NCBI RefSeq assembly: GCF_040545805.1
Contig: NZ_JBEPMO010000016.1
Coordinates: 1 to 55,368, forward strand
Reading direction: 5' to 3'
Source: Moheibacter stercoris
Lineage (GTDB): Bacteria; Bacteroidota; Bacteroidia; Flavobacteriales; Weeksellaceae
DNA length: 55,368 bases
Position 1 is the first letter of the stretch; each line of letters starts with the position of its first letter. A program made the position numbers and the translations under genes. Shown here piece by piece: positions 45,461 through 54,421 of the stretch. The notes beneath the pieces are model-generated. The model did not search any database, was not told where the DNA came from, and saw only the letters and a program-made list of their open reading frames with translations.

Positions 45461-48400
45461 ATGAACCAAACTCAATTTCAAGCAGGATACATACTTGACG
45501 GAATCAATGATTCGCTTAAAAGACTTGACAAGTCAAAAGAAGTCAAAGGACTCTTAAAGCATTTGTCTTGCTTTGACATTGAAACGAATTGCAATATTTC
45601 TTCAAACTCAGCAGACAGTTTTACTTCTGTTATTCATAACTTAATCGTTCGTGGTATTCCTACCCGACCAAGCATTTTTATTGAAAATGAATTTTTAGAG
45701 ATTTTTCAAAAATTCAAAAAGGATGATTCAGATTTCACTAAACTATTAGGAAACATAAAGTATGAATCAAAACTGACCGAAGAAGAACAAAATAGCATTT
45801 TTTCAGCTCTTCATATCATTGACCCAAGAATAAAACTATACGAGGAAAATTACAACGTTGAACTTGAAAGTAACTTTGAAAATGACTTTATATTCAAATA
45901 TTTGCCGACTAATAAGTTAGCTTTTATACAGCAACTTTTAGAAGGCCAGCGAAAATTAGATACAATTGTAACACCTGAAATTGGACATACTTTTCATTCG
46001 CAGAGAGTAGATTTCTCTTACGAATTCCCTTATGTACTCGAAGATCAAATTGAAATATTCGGAGAGAAAAAAGTAAAAACATACAATCAAGGATTGATTG
46101 TTGAAATTGACGGAGCAAAATTCCATTCTAATCCGTCACAAGCACAATTAGACAACTTTCGAGATAAATCAACAAAGGAAACAAAATGGATTACTAAAAG
46201 AATTACAGATTTAAACGCAACGGATTTTGCTACCTGGATAAAACGTTCAAATTCACTAAAAATAATTGATAACAATTACAACAAAGAGTTATCGGGCAAT
46301 TGGCTCGATATTCTTCAATTAACCTTATCGCCTTTTGCGATTGCAAGAGTTCAGAAAACGATTATTGAACTTATCCTTTCAAATAACCTTGATTTGAAAG
46401 CAAAACAATGGAGCATTTTGGCAATTGAAAGAGATGTTCCTTGTGTTGCGTTGGCAATTGAAGATTTAAAACAACACTTCCGCAATCTTTTTGCACTTGC
46501 AGGAAAAGAGCAACATTTCCCAGAAATTGATTTGCAGGTTTTAAGCACAGAAGAATTTGCAATTTCAAAGTTACACAAGACAAAACCCGAACTCATAAAT
46601 AAATTCCGTAACGAGAAAGAATTTGATTTGATAATTGACATTTCTGTTTTGCAAAGGCGTGGAATTGTAAAAACTGAAATTCCATTTAATGGCAAGAATA
46701 AAGCTATAATTCGCTCCTCTCATTATGTAAATTCCCAAAGGAAACTTTACACTTCTGATTTTATTGACTACCAACAAATCACAAAGAAATTAGAAAATGA
46801 AACTTATGAGGTTATTCCCCAAGCTGAGAAGAGTCTGACTTATTTTCTACAAAATATTTTCAGGAAAGAAGGTTTTAGGGAAGGACAATTGCCAATTTTA
46901 AATCGGGCTTTGCAGGGGAAAAGCGTTATTGGACTTTTGCCAACAGGTGGAGGTAAATCGCTAACTTACCAAATCGCTTCTTTGCTGCAAGCGGGAGTTA
47001 CAATGGTTATTGACCCTATAAAGTCGCTGATGCAAGACCAATACGACAATCTTGTAAAAAACGGAATTGACAGTTGCAATTTCATCAATTCAAAATTGAC
47101 TCGTGAAGAAAAAACTATCGCAACCAATCAAGTTGTGGAAAGCAAGGTTTTATTCACTTTCGTTTCACCCGAACGATTGCAAATAGAAGATTTTAGAACT
47201 TCTTTACACGAAATGCACAAAAATCAAGTGTATTTCAGCTATTGCGTTATTGATGAAGTCCATTGTGTTTCTGAATGGGGACACGATTTTAGAACTTCTT
47301 ATTTGAGTTTAGGAAGAAATGCGATTGAACATTGCAAAACTAAAAACAAACAAACAATTCCAATTTTCGGACTGACTGCAACAGCTTCGTTTGATGTACT
47401 TTCTGATGTTGAACGAGAACTTTCGGGAAATGGATTGACAAACATTGATTCAGATGCAATCGTAAGATTTGAAAACACAAACAGAACAGAATTACAATAC
47501 CAGATTGTCAATACAACTGTAACTTTTGAAAGAGATGACAAATTCAAGTTTATACTTTCTGATAAAACAGAATTAGCCTTGCCATTTCAGCCTATCAAGG
47601 GAGATGTTAAACAGCAAACAGCAATTGAAAAGCAAACCGCATTAACTAAAGTTGTCGATTTAGTTCCTGATAGGCTTTCAGCATTGAACGAGCAAACGAG
47701 TACAATTTTAAAATGGACAAAAGAAAAGTTTTCGGTTGATGGAAATTTACCAAATATAAAAATTGAAAATTTTGACGTAGCTACTTTTTATGCTTTAAGC
47801 GAATATCAAAATAATTCAATATACAAAAACGGAGGAATTGTATTCTGCCCGCACAGAACACACTTATTTGGAGTTACCGACAAATTCAAATTTGATACAT
47901 GGGATCACGATGTTATTTGTGATAAAACAGGTGAAATCCTTCACAAAAAAGGTGAATTTGTATTAGATAAAGATGGTAAAAAAGTAAAACTACCACTTGC
48001 CAAACGTAAAGCGGTAGCAGATGCTTTAACCAAAACAGGAAAGTATGAAGTTGGTGTTTTTATGGGAAGTTCTGACGAAGATGAAAAGGTCGGAAAAGAA
48101 ATTGAAACCGAATCATTTGACAACCAAAGAAAATTTATTGAGAACGAGCAAAACATAATGGTAGCAACGAAGGCATTTGGAATGGGAATAGACAAACCAA
48201 ATGTTCGTTTTACTGTTCACGTAAATATTCCTGCATCTATTGAAAGTTTTGTACAAGAAGCAGGGAGAGCAGGTCGTGATAGAAAAATGGCACTTTCCTC
48301 AATTCTTTTCAACCAACAGAAAGTGGCTATTTTTAATCAAAAATGCTTTGAAACATTAGAATCCGAAATGAGTGAAGAATCATTAAGAATTCTAAAGAAA

Positions 48401-50101
48401 CTCAAAAACCAAAAGTTTTATAAAGAAGAAGTTCCCGAAATCCTAAAAGCTATCGGAAACGAAGAATTAATCCAAAACGAGAAAAAAATACTTGAAAGTT
48501 TAGGAGAGATTTTTACGGATAAAGACAACTTATTATTCTTTCACAACAATTCATTCAAAGGACAAGAGAAAGAGTTGGTTGTTATCAATGAGCTTTTAGA
48601 AGAAATTCTTTTGCCAAGCAAGAACAACTTGTATTCTCTAACGGAAAACTTAAAGGAAGAAATTGACAATCAGGAAGTATATTTAAAACTTGATTTAAAA
48701 GGCAATAGAATTTTTGTTAATGAAGTTTTTCCAAAAGGATTCGGTTTTATAAACTTAATCGGTTTAACACCAAATACTAAATTTGCATCATTTGACCAAC
48801 TATATTCAAAACAAGTTTTAGATTTTTTGATAGCTGAAATCAAATCAAAATTTCCGCATTATAATGACACAGAAAAACTAAAAAGTTGGCTAAATTTAAA
48901 AGAAATCGGTTCATCTGAGAGTGGAATAGAAAAGCGATTAAATGAAGTTGATTTTCATCAGGAAGTAAATCCCGAAATCATTATTCCATTTGCCAATAAA
49001 TATGCTGACAAAAACATTTTTCACGAAGAATTTAAAACTCAATTTAAAAATATCATTACAAATAAAGTTCGAGACGATATAATTACCGATTCTATTGGGG
49101 GAGATTTTGAAAGTTTTTTAAAAAACATTGAAGGAAAACTTACTATTAAAGTCGATAGAAATAAAGAAGACCTCCAATATCTAAAACGCCTTTATTACAG
49201 TCCAAGGAAAAAACCTGATACAGATAAAGCAATTTTTCGTCTTTCATCAATTGGGATAATAGACGATTATACGGTTGATTATAATAAAAAATGTTATAAA
49301 ATACATATTGTCAAGAAAACAGATGATGAGTATAAAGAAGCTTTAGCAAAATTTATGCTCAAATATTATTCATCTAATCGTGTTAAGAGTGAAATCAAAA
49401 AAGTTGACGAAGCAAAAGGCGATACCATACTTCAAAAGTGCTTATCATACCTAACTGATTTTGTGTATAAAGAAATTGAGGCAAAGCGTTTGCGTTCAAT
49501 TGAAGATATGATTTTGGCTTGCCAAATCGGAATGCAGGAAAACGGAAATGAAGAACTAAAAGACTTTATTCATCTGTATTTTAACTCGAAATATGCAAAA
49601 GAAAATCACGAAATAGACGGAAAAAATTATTCGCTTACAATAGATACAGATAACGCAAAGGAATTTTCTTTTGATATTCTTTGGAAATATATCAAAGCAA
49701 CAACAATTGACCCAAGTGGTGCACAAAAAGACAATACAAAGCATCTTCGAGGGGCTGTATTAAGACTTTTAAGAACTGAACCAAGAAACGGAGCTTTGTT
49801 ATTACTAAAAGCCTATGCCCTATTTGTCTTAGGTATCGGAATAAACAAAAATATTGAAAATGAAGCCAAGGAAAGTCTGACTTTAGGATTCAAACTTTTT
49901 AGAGATAAATACACCAACCTAACATTTGAAGAGTTATCTCAAAACATAGAAAGCTACAAAAGAAAGATTATTGAAAATGCCAATAACAGTAAAGAAGTTG
50001 CCAAAATACTTGATGTAATAATCGAAGAATTATATTTGGAATTTCATAATGATTGGTTAAAGAATTTTAACGAAAAATATTTAATGGAATATGAGCAATA
50101 A
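45461..50101 (+). CDS. RecQ-type helicase with N-terminal VSR/PD-(D/E)XK-like nuclease region
   Basis: A 1546-aa protein. Residues about 172-250 hold a VSR/DUF559-like nuclease pattern: D184 in RVDFSY, E215-x-D217 in LIVEIDGAKFH, H222, then D231-x2-R234-D235 and W243. A RecQ-type helicase core follows: Walker A PTGGGKS (494-500), motif II DEVH starting at D598, motif III GLTATAS, and motif VI QEAGRAGRDRK (932-942). Motifs III and VI are about 290 residues apart, so the second lobe carries a large insertion. The C-terminal 600 residues are unassigned. The order nuclease-then-helicase and the neighbouring genes suggest an antiviral DNA-targeting protein. I do not recognise it as a named defence system. 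Confidence 0.75.
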   Translation: MNQTQFQAGYILDGINDSLKRLDKSKEVKGLLKHLSCFDIETNCNISSNSADSFTSVIHNLIVRGIPTRPSIFIENEFLEIFQKFKKDDSDFTKLLGNIKYESKLTEEEQNSIFSALHIIDPRIKLYEENYNVELESNFENDFIFKYLPTNKLAFIQQLLEGQRKLDTIVTPEIGHTFHSQRVDFSYEFPYVLEDQIEIFGEKKVKTYNQGLIVEIDGAKFHSNPSQAQLDNFRDKSTKETKWITKRITDLNATDFATWIKRSNSLKIIDNNYNKELSGNWLDILQLTLSPFAIARVQKTIIELILSNNLDLKAKQWSILAIERDVPCVALAIEDLKQHFRNLFALAGKEQHFPEIDLQVLSTEEFAISKLHKTKPELINKFRNEKEFDLIIDISVLQRRGIVKTEIPFNGKNKAIIRSSHYVNSQRKLYTSDFIDYQQITKKLENETYEVIPQAEKSLTYFLQNIFRKEGFREGQLPILNRALQGKSVIGLLPTGGGKSLTYQIASLLQAGVTMVIDPIKSLMQDQYDNLVKNGIDSCNFINSKLTREEKTIATNQVVESKVLFTFVSPERLQIEDFRTSLHEMHKNQVYFSYCVIDEVHCVSEWGHDFRTSYLSLGRNAIEHCKTKNKQTIPIFGLTATASFDVLSDVERELSGNGLTNIDSDAIVRFENTNRTELQYQIVNTTVTFERDDKFKFILSDKTELALPFQPIKGDVKQQTAIEKQTALTKVVDLVPDRLSALNEQTSTILKWTKEKFSVDGNLPNIKIENFDVATFYALSEYQNNSIYKNGGIVFCPHRTHLFGVTDKFKFDTWDHDVICDKTGEILHKKGEFVLDKDGKKVKLPLAKRKAVADALTKTGKYEVGVFMGSSDEDEKVGKEIETESFDNQRKFIENEQNIMVATKAFGMGIDKPNVRFTVHVNIPASIESFVQEAGRAGRDRKMALSSILFNQQKVAIFNQKCFETLESEMSEESLRILKKLKNQKFYKEEVPEILKAIGNEELIQNEKKILESLGEIFTDKDNLLFFHNNSFKGQEKELVVINELLEEILLPSKNNLYSLTENLKEEIDNQEVYLKLDLKGNRIFVNEVFPKGFGFINLIGLTPNTKFASFDQLYSKQVLDFLIAEIKSKFPHYNDTEKLKSWLNLKEIGSSESGIEKRLNEVDFHQEVNPEIIIPFANKYADKNIFHEEFKTQFKNIITNKVRDDIITDSIGGDFESFLKNIEGKLTIKVDRNKEDLQYLKRLYYSPRKKPDTDKAIFRLSSIGIIDDYTVDYNKKCYKIHIVKKTDDEYKEALAKFMLKYYSSNRVKSEIKKVDEAKGDTILQKCLSYLTDFVYKEIEAKRLRSIEDMILACQIGMQENGNEELKDFIHLYFNSKYAKENHEIDGKNYSLTIDTDNAKEFSFDILWKYIKATTIDPSGAQKDNTKHLRGAVLRLLRTEPRNGALLLLKAYALFVLGIGINKNIENEAKESLTLGFKLFRDKYTNLTFEELSQNIESYKRKIIENANNSKEVAKILDVIIEELYLEFHNDWLKNFNEKYLMEYEQ

Positions 50102-50945
50102 CAATACACATTCTGTTCTTTTTGAACTTCAAAAAAATCTTGAAGATTTATCATCAGCAAAAGAACAAGTTGATTTTTTCAGAGATAAATCACTTGAAAT
50201 TACTAATGGTATTTCAGAAGTCCAACGTAAATATGTTGAACATCTTCAAAGCATAAAAACGGATTATCAAAATAGGGTAAATGACTTAAATCTTGAATTG
50301 GCTTCGTTTCTCTTAAAAACCGAAGATGAAAATTTTAAAGCTATTCAAAAGGTCGTTGACAAATCAGAAGAAACTATAGGAAAAGGAATAGAAAAGTTTG
50401 AAACTGTTGCTCAAAAAGTAGAATCATCGAATAATGAAAAGATTGAAGTAATCAACAGCCTTTTAGAACATTACAGAAGCGTTGTAGAGGCAAGTAATTC
50501 TTTGATTGAAACATTGACAGTTATTGACTTTCCTACAAAACTTGATGCACTTTCGTCAAAATCTCAACTAATCATTGAGTCAATAACAAGTGCAAAGCAG
50601 GCATTGGAAATTAAATTGAACGAAACTCAAAATTCGATTATTGACAAGACCAATACGGTCAAAGAGCAAGTAATCCAGAATAATGACAGTAAAATAAACT
50701 CACTCACCGAAAAGATAACGGAAGCCAATAATATTGTAACAAAAACAATATCAAACAATTTTGAAGAACAATCAAAACTGACTAAGACAGCTTTTGACAG
50801 CTTGAATACATTGGTTGAGAAACAAAATAACCAAACTACCGAACGTTTAGATAAGCAAGACAAGGAAATCACAACGTTGAAAACATTATTATTTGTGACA
50901 ATAGGAATAATAATCATTGGAATAATAATCAACTTTGTAATATAA
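50091..50945 (+). CDS. Coiled-coil protein with C-terminal membrane anchor
   Basis: A 284-aa protein made almost entirely of coiled-coil helix (about 10-255), with a single C-terminal membrane helix (LLFVTIGIIIIGIIINFVI) and no signal peptide, so the coil should stay in the cytoplasm tethered to the membrane. It overlaps the end of the helicase gene by 11 bases, which indicates coupled translation and a joint function. It could be a sensor or scaffold, loosely like the ZorA tail in the neighbouring cassette. No family recognised. Confidence 0.7.
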   Translation: MSNNNTHSVLFELQKNLEDLSSAKEQVDFFRDKSLEITNGISEVQRKYVEHLQSIKTDYQNRVNDLNLELASFLLKTEDENFKAIQKVVDKSEETIGKGIEKFETVAQKVESSNNEKIEVINSLLEHYRSVVEASNSLIETLTVIDFPTKLDALSSKSQLIIESITSAKQALEIKLNETQNSIIDKTNTVKEQVIQNNDSKINSLTEKITEANNIVTKTISNNFEEQSKLTKTAFDSLNTLVEKQNNQTTERLDKQDKEITTLKTLLFVTIGIIIIGIIINFVI

Positions 50946-50946
50946 T

Positions 50947-50973
50947 AGCCAACGCTTTTGGTGGCACATTTGG
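50947..50973 (+). repeat. Type-2 half-element E4 between coiled-coil and polymerase genes
   Basis: GCCAACGCTTTTGGTGGCACATTTGG matches the 5' arm of E5 (GCCAACGCATTTGGTAGCACATTTG) but its partner arm is missing. It lies 2 bases after the coiled-coil gene's stop and directly before the polymerase ATG, as if a full hairpin was split when the polymerase module joined. Confidence 0.6.
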
Positions 50974-50974
50974 A

Positions 50975-52276
50975 ATGATAGAAATGACAGCAAAACACGA
51001 ACAATTAAAAGCACTCGTTTACAAAGGAGCAAGAGATAAAAAACTTGCAATTACAGACACCGTTTTGGATAGAATCAGCTTTGAACTTTCCGTCATTGAA
51101 AAACAAGGATTTACAGATTATTTCATTCTTTATTCAAGAATTATTGAAGTATGCAACGAACTCAATTTGCTTCGCTCTTTTGGTAGAGGAAGTGCTGCAA
51201 ATTCAATAGTCAATTATTGTTTGGACATTACCAAAATCAATTCTATTGATGAAAATCTAATATTTGAAAGATTTATTTCCCCACAACAAAAACAGTTACC
51301 TGATATAGATATTGATATTCCTAAAGGACACCAAAAAAATGTAATTAAAAAACTAAAACAAAAACACCCTGAATACAACGCTTATTTTATAGCTTTTTCA
51401 CCTCAAAGAGAAACGGATTACGAAGTCATTGTTTACAATAATATCGACTATAAAAAGCATCCTTGCGGTATTATTATAACACCAGAAAAGCTAACTAATT
51501 CTACATTTTTATACGAAGAACAAGAATTTTATCTTGCTCTTGATGGTGTAAACGACCCACTTTACGACACGAAAATTGACATTTTAGAACTTGAATACCT
51601 TAACAGATTGCAATTAATAGTAAATGAAATTGGAGAGGAATATCACCCATATAGATTGCCATTAAATGACCAACAAGTATTTGACTTTTTCGCTTCGGGA
51701 AATTTGGAAAACATTTTTCAATTCAATGTTTCTTCATTAAAACGGATTTTATCTCAATTTAAACCCAATTCAATACACGACTTATCGATCATTAACGCAA
51801 TGTTTCGTCCAGGTTTATTAGATTATATTCCAGTAATTATCAGAAATAAATTTAATGTTGAAGAACGTTTTTGTCCGAGCGATATTCGAGTTTCGGAAAT
51901 TTTAAAAGAAACCTATGGTTACCTAATTTATCAAGAAACATTTCTACACTTATCAAAAGAAATTTCGGGATTAAGTTTTGCCGAAGCAGATGTATGGAGA
52001 AGAAAAATTATGCGAGATAAAAGCAATACAGAAGTAATTGCGTTTAGCTCTGTTTTTGCCAATGGTTGCAGAGAACATAGTTCACTATATGAAGTTGAAA
52101 TAGAAGCTCTTACAAACCTAATTACAGGTATGTCACGTTTAACTTTTCAAAAAGCTCACTCATTAAGTTATTCAATTGTTGGCTATTGGGGAGCATTTTA
52201 CAAAGTCCATTTTAGAACTCATTTTGATAAAGCATTTAGTAATGATATTATTTTTCAAACATTCGAACTATATTAA
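50975..52276 (+). CDS. Minimal DnaE-like family C DNA polymerase (palm-thumb-fingers only)
   Basis: A 433-aa protein aligning with the polymerase core of bacterial Pol III alpha. D110 and D112 (in LPDIDID) match catalytic D401/D403 of E. coli DnaE, and D202 (KIDILELEYL) matches D555. The FGRGSAANS, HPCGIIITP, INAMFRPGLLD, TYGYLIYQETF and KAHSLSYSIVGYWGAFYKVHF motifs are in DnaE order. The N-terminal PHP domain and the C-terminal clamp-binding and OB regions are absent. The start could also be ATG 50984. Not the housekeeping polymerase; a role in defence or cassette maintenance is inference. Confidence 0.82.
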   Translation: MIEMTAKHEQLKALVYKGARDKKLAITDTVLDRISFELSVIEKQGFTDYFILYSRIIEVCNELNLLRSFGRGSAANSIVNYCLDITKINSIDENLIFERFISPQQKQLPDIDIDIPKGHQKNVIKKLKQKHPEYNAYFIAFSPQRETDYEVIVYNNIDYKKHPCGIIITPEKLTNSTFLYEEQEFYLALDGVNDPLYDTKIDILELEYLNRLQLIVNEIGEEYHPYRLPLNDQQVFDFFASGNLENIFQFNVSSLKRILSQFKPNSIHDLSIINAMFRPGLLDYIPVIIRNKFNVEERFCPSDIRVSEILKETYGYLIYQETFLHLSKEISGLSFAEADVWRRKIMRDKSNTEVIAFSSVFANGCREHSSLYEVEIEALTNLITGMSRLTFQKAHSLSYSIVGYWGAFYKVHFRTHFDKAFSNDIIFQTFELY

Positions 52277-52279
52277 AAA

Positions 52280-52367
52280 AAGCCAACGCATTTGGTAGCA
52301 CATTTGCAGTTTTTCCAAACACACAAAGCCAAACAAAAAACTGCAAAAGAGCCACCAAGCCAACGCA
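52280..52367 (+). repeat. Type-2 hairpin E5, right of the polymerase gene
   Basis: TTGGTAGCACATTTGCAGTT pairs with AACTGCAAAAGAGCCACCAA, and the hairpin is flanked on both sides by the direct repeat AAGCCAACGCA (52280-52290 and 52357-52367). Same mirrored arrangement as E2. It begins 4 bases after the polymerase stop and, with attC site 5, fills the 301-base gap. Confidence 0.78.
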
Positions 52368-52418
52368 CCCAAACCGACACGAAATGACAACAAAACAGGC
52401 TACAGAAAAAGAAGGGCG

Positions 52419-52556
52419 AAGGCATAACATCGGTTTTGCAAAATGGCGGGTGAAGTGCTTCTATGACAGTTTAGTGCAAGGTTCAAATTCAGTTTTTCAA
52501 TTGAAGTTTTGTGCTGAAAATCCGCCACTTCGCAAAGCCGAGAACCGTTATATGAT
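52419..52556 (+). repeat. attC-like site 5
   Basis: R'' AGGCATAAC (52420-52428) is the complement of cassette 5's start GTTATGCCT (45289), 7.1 kb to the left. R' GTTATATGAT (52547-52556) opens cassette 6. The inner stem CGGTTTTGCAAAATGGCGG pairs with CCGCCACTTCGCAAAGCCG. Confidence 0.82.
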
Positions 52557-52577
52557 ATGCTTTCCAAAATTGCGAAA

Positions 52578-53357
52578 ATGAACAAAATCTCTATATTATT
52601 ATTTTCACTCTTTATTTCAAGTTTCACTTTTGCTCAATCAGCAGAAGAACTAAATCTAAAATCTAAAGAATTAATCCAAGAACGAAAGTTTGAAGAAGCA
52701 CTTCCTATATTAAAAAAATCCGCTGAATTGGGTAATCCAGAAGCCCAATATAATTATGCTATCTTTTTACATGAAGGAATTGGAATTCAAAAAAATGAAC
52801 AAGAAGCTATTAAATGGTATTCAAAATCTTCTGATAACGGATTTAATGACGGACATTATGCTATGATGATGGCATATGGAAATGGTCAAGGAATTGAACA
52901 AAACTCTGAAAAAGCTTTTGAATACGCACTGAAATGCGCAAACAATAATGACGCAACGTGTATGTGGAATGTTGTGAATTGTTATTTAACCGGCAACGGA
53001 GTAAAATCAGATATTTCGAAATTTAAAGAATGGATTATTAGATTAGCAAAACTTCCAAATCCTGAGAATCTTTCACAAAGTGGAAATATTACATCTGCAA
53101 GATTGGAGCTTGCTAATTTTTATAAAAATGGTGAATATTTTGAAAAAGATATTTATCAAAGTTATTTATGGTATTTAATATACAATGAATATAAAGTAGA
53201 CTTTAGTATTTTAAAACAAGAAGAAGTTATAAAAGAAATAAAAGAACTTGAAAAAAGTCTCACGAAATCTCAAATCGAAAATGCTCCAAAAGACGCTGAA
53301 AATCTTTTAGGAAGAAAGCTAATTAATCTAGGTGAACTTTATAAAAACTCACTCTAA
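52578..53357 (+). CDS. Cassette 6: exported SEL1-repeat protein
   Basis: A 259-aa protein with signal peptide (ends SFTFAQ, residue 19) and three SEL1-like repeats: NPEAQYNYAIFLHEGIGIQK, GFNDGHYAMMMAYGNGQGIE and DATCMWNVVNCYLTGNGVK. SEL1 repeats mediate protein contacts. The start at 52578 avoids 7 codons lying in the attC R' box. The cassette is 1011 bases. Confidence 0.78.
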   Translation: MNKISILLFSLFISSFTFAQSAEELNLKSKELIQERKFEEALPILKKSAELGNPEAQYNYAIFLHEGIGIQKNEQEAIKWYSKSSDNGFNDGHYAMMMAYGNGQGIEQNSEKAFEYALKCANNNDATCMWNVVNCYLTGNGVKSDISKFKEWIIRLAKLPNPENLSQSGNITSARLELANFYKNGEYFEKDIYQSYLWYLIYNEYKVDFSILKQEEVIKEIKELEKSLTKSQIENAPKDAENLLGRKLINLGELYKNSL

Positions 53358-53366
53358 AACAAGCAC

Positions 53367-53567
53367 ATCATATAACATCGGCTTGGCGAAATGCGGGGTT
53401 AAGTGATAAATTGAACTTTTCTGCATATTAAGTCGCCAAAAGCCAATTTTATTGGCTTTTTTATTAAATTAGCAAATATAAATTGGCTTTGGCTTAGTTT
53501 CGGTCTGAATTGAACTTTCGCTCAATTCAAGCCTGCACTATCGCCAAGCCGCGGCCCGTTAGTGGTA
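53367..53567 (+). repeat. attC-like site 6 (long form)
   Basis: R'' ATCATATAAC (53367-53376), R' GTTAGTGGTA (53558-53567). The inner stem CGGCTTGGCGAAATGCGGG pairs with CCTGCACTATCGCCAAGCCG. The centre holds an extra hairpin, CCAAAAGCCAATTT with AAATTGGCTTTGG, raising it to 201 bases. Confidence 0.8.
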
Positions 53568-53572
53568 ATTTT

Positions 53573-54193
53573 ATGAAGACGACCTACATACAATTTGACG
53601 CACCGAAAAGCGACAGCCAGACAGCAAAAGATGGACTGATAAAAAGTTCATTGAAAAAAGCATTGGTAGGTATTCTGACAACGATTATTCCCAAAGCAAA
53701 CCCAGACTTTGACGGCAAAATTGACGAAGTGCAATATTGGCTTGTAGAATGCGACAATGAAACTGGAATACCAGAGCGTGAAATTGGTTTGGACAAAGAA
53801 GGACGTGTAATATTGAAAATGCCATTCAAAGACAACTACGGTTACTGGACTGACAATAATTTATTACTTAATGACTTCAAAGAACATTTTGTTGTTTCCG
53901 AAATTAGCAAGGACAGTTTTGAACAAAGTTGGGAGCTGTTCGACAAAATATCCAACTTTGAAATCTAAATTTCGGACTTTCAAACTCTATCAACTGGTGC
54001 AGACGGTGGACGCATATATTTGACGACCGAGATTAACTATAAAGGACAACTTAGAAAATTGGTTATTTACTTCGCTGACAAATCAGATGAACTAAAAGTA
54101 AAGACAAAAGACAAATTAAAATTAAGCGGACGACTGTTTGACGAAGGAGTGCAACAATCATTATCGTTGCTTGACACAAAACTAATTGAGTGA
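53573..54193 (+). pseudogene. Cassette 7: protein of unknown function interrupted by an in-frame TAA
   Basis: From ATG 53573, 131 codons run to a TAA at 53966-53968 (ending SNFEI). The same frame then continues without a start codon as ISDFQTLSTGADGG and stays open to a TGA at 54191-54193 (ending LLDTKLIE), giving a 206-codon frame with one stop inside. Codons on both sides look like real protein. Either a nonsense mutation, a sequencing error or readthrough. No family recognised. A longer upstream reading to 53510 would translate attC site 6 and is rejected. Confidence 0.65.
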
Positions 54194-54206
54194 TGGAAAG
54201 AAAAAC

Positions 54207-54408
54207 TACCACTAACAAGGTATTGCCAAAAGCGGGGCTAAAGTGCTAAATTCAAGGTTTGTGCTACCATTCCGCCAAAAACGAATTTTATTCGTTTTTT
54301 ATTTTTAAATTTAACTCATAAAAATTCGTTTTGGCTCGCCTCGGTGCAAAATCGAAACTTTCCGCTTCGATTTCCCCGCCTTCGGCAATACCCAAAACGT
54401 TACCTGCA
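54207..54408 (+). repeat. attC-like site 7 (long form)
   Basis: R'' TACCACTAAC (54207-54216) is the complement of GTTAGTGGTA at 53558. R' GTTACCTGCA (54399-54408) opens cassette 8. The inner stem GGTATTGCCAAAAGCGGGG pairs with CCCCGCCTTCGGCAATACC. The centre carries an extra hairpin around CCAAAAACGAATTTT, making it 202 bases. Confidence 0.82.
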
Positions 54409-54421
54409 ATATTTCCCAACA

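Noticed and set aside
45461..50101. Housekeeping RecQ
   Set aside because: The protein is more than twice RecQ length, with a nuclease-like front, a large insertion in the second lobe, and no visible HRDC or zinc-cysteine cluster.
50975..52276. Degraded pseudogene of the chromosomal dnaE
   Set aside because: The frame is open for 433 codons with all catalytic residues kept and no coding remnants of PHP or C-terminal regions in the flanks.
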